Part shown: piece by piece, positions 6,132 to 10,103 of the stretch
Numbering within the stretch: position 1 is the stretch's first letter
Layout of the letters: each line of letters starts with the position of its first letter
DNA from: Pedobacter sp. UBA2067
GTDB lineage: Bacteria > Bacteroidota > Bacteroidia > Sphingobacteriales > Sphingobacteriaceae
Direction of reading: 5' to 3'
Length of the DNA: 10,103 nucleotides
NCBI GenBank assembly: GCA_002333205.1
Contig: DDAD01000140.1
Span: 78,826 to 88,928, forward strand
The notes under the pieces: model-generated
What the model saw: only the letters and a program-made list of their open reading frames with translations
Told to the model about the DNA's origin: nothing
The model's database searches: none
Program-made: the position numbers and the translations under genes

Positions 6132-6928
6132 AACTTAACTTTAAGAGCAGAACTATTGTAAAAGTACTATGCATCTCCGGTGCATTCTTTATTTCCTCTT
6201 GCATCAGCAGTAAAAATGTGTCCTACTTTGAGAACCTTTCTACTGCAAAGCGCTCTACCATGGAATCGGTAGCGCCCTTTACCGAACCAATCATCCAAAC
6301 TGACGATATTCTTGCGGTTGCTATTAATACCATAGACCCTCAAAGTGCATCTGTTGTAAACCAGGCAGGAACAACCCTGGCAGTACCTTCAACTACTGGA
6401 AGTGGCCGTGAACAAGTAAGCGGTTATTTAGTCGATAAAAACGGTGAAATTGAACTTTCCTTAATCGGGAAAATTAAAGTAGCAGGATTAACAACCTTTG
6501 CAGCAAAAGAACTGATCAAACAAAAGGCTAGCCGCGACTTAAAAGATCCAAATGTTACCGTGCGCTTTGCGAACTATAAGATTTCCGTTTTGGGCGAGGT
6601 AAACAGACCTACTGTTTATACTGTTCCTAATGAGAAAGTAACCGTGTTGGATGTGTTGAGCCTTGCAGGTGATATGACCATCTTCGGACGTCGTGATAAC
6701 ATCCTAGTAATCCGTGATGTAGACGGTAAAAAGGAATTTGGTAGGTTAAATCTAAACTCTTCAGACATCTTCTCTAGCCCTTATTATTACTTAAAGCAGA
6801 ATGATGTGGTTTATGTAGAACCTAACAAACAGAAAGTAATTGCGCTAAACAATGGTACAAGAACAACAATTGCTTTGATCGTGTCTGCGCTCTCAACAGC
6901 GGCACTTATCTATTCCAGACTGGATTAA
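6128..6928 (+). CDS. Wza-like polysaccharide export outer-membrane lipoprotein
   Basis: A 266-residue lipoprotein expected to form the outer-membrane exit channel for the polymer. The signal peptide runs K2 to S24 with a hydrophobic core (IVKVLCISGAFFIS), and the lipobox ISSC places the lipidated cysteine at C25. A polysaccharide export domain covers about 52-148 (IIQTDDILAVAINTIDP, then GYLVDKNGEIELSLIGKI and LKDPNVTVRF). One SLBB domain follows at about 150-232 (ISVLGEVNRPTVYTVPNEK, VLDVLSLAGDMTIFGRRDN, LKQNDVVYVEPNK). A C-terminal hydrophobic helix (about 246-263, TIALIVSALSTAALIY) would be the outer-membrane-spanning segment, equivalent in position to the helix of E. coli Wza. It is shorter than Wza (379) because it has fewer SLBB domains, which is usual in Bacteroidetes. 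The Wzc-like partner gene follows after 56 bases. Confidence 0.93.
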   Translation: MKLNFKSRTIVKVLCISGAFFISSCISSKNVSYFENLSTAKRSTMESVAPFTEPIIQTDDILAVAINTIDPQSASVVNQAGTTLAVPSTTGSGREQVSGYLVDKNGEIELSLIGKIKVAGLTTFAAKELIKQKASRDLKDPNVTVRFANYKISVLGEVNRPTVYTVPNEKVTVLDVLSLAGDMTIFGRRDNILVIRDVDGKKEFGRLNLNSSDIFSSPYYYLKQNDVVYVEPNKQKVIALNNGTRTTIALIVSALSTAALIYSRLD

Positions 6929-6950
6929 GCTCAGGTTATTCCCAGGCTAA

Positions 6951-6963
6951 ATTCAAGCTGAAT
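6951..6963. repeat. Short inverted repeat between the export and kinase genes
   Basis: ATTCAAGCTGAAT has perfect five-base arms around AGC. There is no T tract, so it is not a terminator. The gap of 56 bases and shared strand suggest that the two genes are co-transcribed through it. It is a weak structure and may have no role. Confidence 0.2.
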
Positions 6964-6984
6964 CAATAATATTCTAAATCTAAT

Positions 6985-9339
6985 ATGAGTTCAAAAAAAA
7001 ATCCACAAGTCATGACGGAGTTCGAAGATGACTTTAGGTTGGAGAATCTTTTACGTAAGTTTTTATCAAAGTGGCACTGGTTTGTGCTATCGGTGCTGGT
7101 GTGTGTAGGTGCTGCCTATTACTATGCTCAAACACAAATACCAATGCACCTTATTACTGCTAAGGTGCAGATTAACGACCCTAAAAGAGGGGGTGCCTCT
7201 GCAGAAACGCAGCTGCTTGGCGAGCTTGGCTCTATGGCAAGCGCAACAATTTCAAATGAAGTTGCCATACTGAAAACCAGATACTTAATGGAACGTGTCG
7301 TTAACGACATGAAGTTGAATATCACCTACTTCAATAAAGGGAAGCTTAGGAATGAAGAGCTTTATGAGGCGCCCTTTGTAGTAGATATCGTAAAGCCTGT
7401 TGATACCATCAGAACAAAGGAAGTTGAGATAACTTTCTCTGCAGACAATAAGATCCGCTTTTATTCTGATGAAATCGATACGGTTGTAGATTACAGCAAG
7501 CCACTTACACTTCCTGGAGTAGGGGTTGTGCAGGTGCTTAAGGCAGAAACCAAGCCTTTAGTAGATAACAAATACATGGTTGCGCTGACTTCTGTAGATA
7601 AGAAGGTAGAGCGCATCACTGGCGATCTGGCTGTTCTCCCGGAATCAGATGCTTCTGTGATTAACCTAACGCTGAACTATCCTGTGCCTAAAAAAGGGGA
7701 GGAGATCTTGAAGAAAATGCTGGAGATCTACGTCGCCACGAACGTGAACGATCGTAATAGACTTGCCGACAGCGCCTATGCCTTCATCCAAACCAGGTTA
7801 AGTTACCTTGGCGGAGAATTGGGTAGCCTGGAGTCTAACATTCAGGGATTTAGACAGAAGAACAACATCACTGAGATGTCGCAACAGTCTAACCTTTTGA
7901 TCAATAACAGTTCTGAGTACATGAATGAGCTGGCAAAAGTAGAAACACAGATTAGTGTTTTGAACAGCTTACAGGAACATATGCGTTCTAATCCTAAGGG
8001 TTCGAGCGTTGTTCCAAGTTCTCTTGTGGTTTCCGATCCGCTATTTTCCAGCCTTGTTGAAAAGCACAATGCATTGATTCTGGAACGCGACCGCAGGTTG
8101 ATGACCGTAACAGAAACCAATCCAATCATTGTTAATCTGAACCAGCAAATTGAGAAGACCAACAATGATATGCTTGCGAGTTTAAGCAGTAGCAAAAACA
8201 GCTTAAACATCACCCGTAACAGGCTACTTTCTCAATTAAGATCTGTTGAAGGTCAGGTGCAGAATGTGCCGAAGAACGAGCGTAACTACCTTGATCTTGC
8301 CAGACAGCAAAAAATTAAGGAAGAGCTTTTCATCTTCCTGATGCAAAAGGGTGAGGAAACCGCGATATCAAAAACTTATAACACACCGAATTCTACAAAT
8401 ATAGATCCGCCTAAATCAGGTACTTCACCGATCAGCCCGCGTAAGTTTATCTACTATGCTGCTGGCCTAATGCTCGGGTTAATCATTCCTGCTGCCTGGA
8501 TTTACCTGAAATATCTGTTGAATTCAAAAATCGAATCTAAGTCAGACATTACAAAAAGGACTTCAGTACCAATCATTGCAGAAATTGCTCACAGTACAAA
8601 TGTTAAAAACCTACTTGTAGGTAACATGACGCGATCGGCCATTGCTGAACAGTTTCGCGCACTGCGTACCAACTTAAGCTTCTATCTGAAGGAACCAAGT
8701 GGAAACGTCATCTTGTTAACGTCGGGGATGTCTGGTGAAGGAAAATCTTTTGCCGCCATTAATCTGGGGAACGTGATGGCACTTTCAGGCAAACGTGTGT
8801 TGCTTATGGAGCTGGATTTAAGGAAGCCAAGTTTATCGACGAAGTTTGATATCGACCGTCAGACCGGTTTCACCGACTTTATTTCGAATCCGAAAGTTAC
8901 GGCACGAGACATCATCAAGCCATTGGCGGTACATGAAAATATGTTCATCATTACTTCAGGAGACCTGCCAACCAATCCGGCAGAGATGTTGTTGAGTGAT
9001 AGGGCGGCAGAGTTGTTGACCGGGTTACGTGATATCTTTGATTACATCATCATTGATGCACCGCCGGTGGGTATCGTTACGGATGCACAACTGCTTGGAG
9101 ATTATGCAGACTTCTGCCTTTACGTGGTAAGACATAACTACACAGATAAGAGTCAATTGGCAATTGTAGAAGATCTAAACAACAATAACCGGATGAAACA
9201 ATTGGGCATCCTGGTTAACGACATCAAACGCGATAATGGGAATGGTTATGGCTACGGAACCGGGTATAAGTACGGAAGTTATGGTCATGAGGACGAAGGA
9301 ACGGGTAGCAAATTCAAGTTCTGGTCTAAAAAATCCTAA
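6985..9339 (+). CDS. Wzc-like polysaccharide co-polymerase with cytoplasmic BY-tyrosine kinase
   Basis: A 784-residue inner-membrane protein that would control polymer length and pair with the Wza-like channel, through cycles of tyrosine autophosphorylation. The N-terminal helix (about 30-49, WHWFVLSVLVCVGAAYYYAQ) opens a Wzz-type domain. A long periplasmic part follows, with a predicted coiled coil (about 270-425) and a GNVR segment (about 428-462, VPKNERNYLDLARQQK). The second helix is at about 488-512. The kinase has an E-x-x-R-x-x-R oligomerisation motif (E555, R558, R561), Walker A GMSGEGKS (581-588, K587), Walker A' LLMELDLRKP (606-615) and Walker B YIIIDAPP (687-694, D691). The tail holds five close tyrosines (Y755, Y757, Y761, Y763, Y766). 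The first acidic position of Walker A' is Glu rather than Asp. Kinase and membrane modules are fused, as in proteobacterial Wzc and unlike the split CapA/CapB of Firmicutes. Confidence 0.95.
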   Translation: MSSKKNPQVMTEFEDDFRLENLLRKFLSKWHWFVLSVLVCVGAAYYYAQTQIPMHLITAKVQINDPKRGGASAETQLLGELGSMASATISNEVAILKTRYLMERVVNDMKLNITYFNKGKLRNEELYEAPFVVDIVKPVDTIRTKEVEITFSADNKIRFYSDEIDTVVDYSKPLTLPGVGVVQVLKAETKPLVDNKYMVALTSVDKKVERITGDLAVLPESDASVINLTLNYPVPKKGEEILKKMLEIYVATNVNDRNRLADSAYAFIQTRLSYLGGELGSLESNIQGFRQKNNITEMSQQSNLLINNSSEYMNELAKVETQISVLNSLQEHMRSNPKGSSVVPSSLVVSDPLFSSLVEKHNALILERDRRLMTVTETNPIIVNLNQQIEKTNNDMLASLSSSKNSLNITRNRLLSQLRSVEGQVQNVPKNERNYLDLARQQKIKEELFIFLMQKGEETAISKTYNTPNSTNIDPPKSGTSPISPRKFIYYAAGLMLGLIIPAAWIYLKYLLNSKIESKSDITKRTSVPIIAEIAHSTNVKNLLVGNMTRSAIAEQFRALRTNLSFYLKEPSGNVILLTSGMSGEGKSFAAINLGNVMALSGKRVLLMELDLRKPSLSTKFDIDRQTGFTDFISNPKVTARDIIKPLAVHENMFIITSGDLPTNPAEMLLSDRAAELLTGLRDIFDYIIIDAPPVGIVTDAQLLGDYADFCLYVVRHNYTDKSQLAIVEDLNNNNRMKQLGILVNDIKRDNGNGYGYGTGYKYGSYGHEDEGTGSKFKFWSKKS

Positions 9340-9366
9340 ATTATCGCTGAAATGCGAAGCGCTCTT

Positions 9367-9386
9367 TCTACAGCAGCTGTTGTAGA
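9367..9386. repeat. Hairpin 1 in the spacer after the kinase gene
   Basis: TCTACAGC and GTTGTAGA can pair over eight positions (one G-U) around the loop AGCT. No T tract follows on the plus strand, so it is not a standard intrinsic terminator. It sits 27 bases after the kinase stop codon and could stabilise the 3' end of the message or bind a regulator. Confidence 0.4.
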
Positions 9387-9418
9387 TAAATGAAATAGAT
9401 ATTGAACGCATTCATTAA

Positions 9419-9443
9419 AAGGGAGCGAAACAGAAGCTCCCTT
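9419..9443. terminator. Terminator-like hairpin 14 bases before the Alg14-like gene
   Basis: AAGGGAGC and GCTCCCTT form a perfect eight-base stem around a nine-base loop (GAAACAGAA). On the plus strand only two Ts, in the stem itself, and then AAAATAT follow; on the minus strand the stem is followed by TTTTAATG, so the better terminator reads leftward. It could partly stop or slow plus-strand transcription between the kinase and the glycosyltransferase genes, block antisense transcription, or act as an mRNA structure near the next start codon. No promoter was recognised between it and the next gene. Confidence 0.45.
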
Positions 9444-9457
9444 AAAATATAAAATAA

Positions 9458-9901
9458 ATGAAGGTCTTAGCTATAGCTTCAAAAGGTGGTCATTGGGTAG
9501 AATTGTTAAGGTTGATGCCAGCATTTTCAGGAATGGAAGTGGTGTTTGTATCAACGCAGAAAGATCTTGCCGATACGGTTTCCGGGCACAAGTTTTACAC
9601 CGTGCCGGATGCGAATCGCTGGAATAAATACAAGTTGATTCAGATTTTTTTCCTTGTATCGAGAATCGTTCACAAGGAACGTCCAAAGTTCATCATCTCC
9701 ACCGGGGCAGCACCAGGCTTGTTAGCCCTCGCTGCGGGGAAGATCCTTGGCATCAGAACCATCTGGGTTGACACCATTGCAAGCGCCGAGAAGCTTTCAC
9801 TTAGCGGTCAGATTGCAATCAAGTTTGTTGATCGAGTTTATACACAGTGGCCTGAACTATCAGGCCCGAAAGTAATTTACGCAGGTAATATATTATTATG
9901 A
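9458..9901 (+). CDS. Alg14/PssD/Cps14F-like glycosyltransferase subunit
   Basis: A 147-residue protein resembling the N-terminal half of a MurG-type GT-B glycosyltransferase, like eukaryotic Alg14 and bacterial PssD or Cps14F. It begins with the expected strand and glycine-rich loop (LAIASKGGHWVELLRL, 4-19), followed by the Rossmann-like strand VVFVST (28-33). Later motifs are IISTGAAPGLLALAAGKILG (79-98) and WVDTIASAEKLSLSG (103-117). These match the STGA...P..l....G and E.....S.sG patterns of the family. In known systems this subunit sits at the membrane, holds the acceptor and recruits the catalytic partner. The partner gene begins inside its stop codon (ATGA, 9898-9901), as expected for a complex made in equal amounts. 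The sugar transferred is not known; galactose or glucuronate-type acceptors occur in the characterised Cps14 and Pss examples. Confidence 0.87.
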   Translation: MKVLAIASKGGHWVELLRLMPAFSGMEVVFVSTQKDLADTVSGHKFYTVPDANRWNKYKLIQIFFLVSRIVHKERPKFIISTGAAPGLLALAAGKILGIRTIWVDTIASAEKLSLSGQIAIKFVDRVYTQWPELSGPKVIYAGNILL

Positions 9902-10103
9902 TTTTTGTAACGACAGGTACACAGGCTCCTTTTAACCGACTCGTAAAAGTCATGGATGCTTTGGCCGCAGAATTAAATGGGGAAGAGATTATTGTACAGG
10001 CGTCGGGGGTTAATTTTGAAACAAAAAACGTAACAGTAGTAGGCTTTTTACACCCGAAGGAATACAACCGGATTTTCAATGAAGCACGCCTGGTAATTAG
10101 TCA
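9898..10103 (+). CDS. Alg13/PssE/Cps14G-like glycosyltransferase catalytic subunit, truncated by the window edge
   Basis: The frame opens with ATG at 9898, overlapping the previous stop as ATGA, and stays open for 68 codons to the right edge. The start MIFVTTGTQAPFNRLVKVMD (1-20) is the characteristic opening of Alg13, PssE and MurG C-terminal (GT28) domains. Residues 44-52 (NVTVVGFLH) and 53-68 (PKEYNRIFNEARLVIS) match the region leading to the family's 'vIsHaG.Gs' UDP-sugar binding loop; the next codon begins CA, which fits the expected His. Full members are about 150-170 residues, so less than half is present. It is expected to bind the nucleotide sugar and work only together with the Alg14-like subunit. 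Confidence 0.87.
   Translation, partial: MIFVTTGTQAPFNRLVKVMDALAAELNGEEIIVQASGVNFETKNVTVVGFLHPKEYNRIFNEARLVIS

Noticed and set aside
7842..8213. Minus-strand open frame of about 123 codons, rich in Leu and Ser, opposite the kinase coiled coil
   Set aside because: It looks like a membrane protein only because coiled-coil codons read backward give Leu and Ser; no family resemblance.
1..10103. CRISPR array, insertion sequence, tRNA/attachment site or defence system
   Set aside because: No regularly spaced direct repeats, transposase, integrase, terminal inverted repeats or defence-type genes were seen; all large genes fit a polysaccharide locus.

Overview
This window reads as part of an exopolysaccharide or capsule locus from a member of the Bacteroidetes, most likely a Sphingobacteriaceae (Pedobacter/Mucilaginibacter-like) organism. 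The basis is gene content: a MraY/WecA-type initiating transferase, a PHP-type CpsB phosphatase, a Wza-like lipoprotein with a C-terminal membrane helix, and a Wzc-like fused co-polymerase/tyrosine kinase. It is also supported by promoter-like sequences that fit the Bacteroidetes -33 TTTG / -7 TAnnTTTG pattern, and by the near absence of Shine-Dalgarno sequences. The species assignment is inference.

Layout. At the left edge (340 to 1, minus strand) is the N-terminus of a PAS-domain sensory protein that runs off the window. Divergent from it, on the plus strand, are gmd (GDP-mannose 4,6-dehydratase) and glf (UDP-galactopyranose mutase), followed by a lipid-linked sugar-phosphate transferase gene with its own probable promoter. 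A CpsB/YwqE-like PHP phosphatase gene follows, preceded by a consensus -7 element. A GT2 glycosyltransferase gene lies on the minus strand and converges on the phosphatase gene; the two share a CTAG in which each strand reads a TAG stop. A gap of about 400 bp (5731-6127) holds divergent promoters, some inverted repeats and a 12-codon leader ORF. Then come the export lipoprotein (Wza-like) and the Wzc-like kinase genes. A 118 bp spacer with two hairpins leads to an Alg14/PssD-like gene, and an ATGA overlap joins this to an Alg13/PssE-like gene cut by the right edge.

How the genes fit together. Gmd and Glf make or feed nucleotide sugars (GDP-4-keto-6-deoxymannose and UDP-galactofuranose). The WecA-like enzyme would start the repeat unit on undecaprenyl phosphate, and the GT2 enzyme and the Alg13/Alg14-like pair would extend it. 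The Wza-like and Wzc-like proteins would control chain length and carry the polymer out. The PHP phosphatase is expected to reverse autophosphorylation of the Wzc-like kinase's tyrosine tail. No flippase, polymerase or GDP-fucose synthase is seen here; these would be expected beyond the right edge or elsewhere.

I see no mobile element, CRISPR array, tRNA or rRNA, and nothing that convincingly amounts to an undescribed system. The points most worth a second look are the leader ORF fused by ATGA to the export lipoprotein gene, the hairpin pair before the Alg14-like gene, and the separation of phosphatase and kinase into different transcription units.
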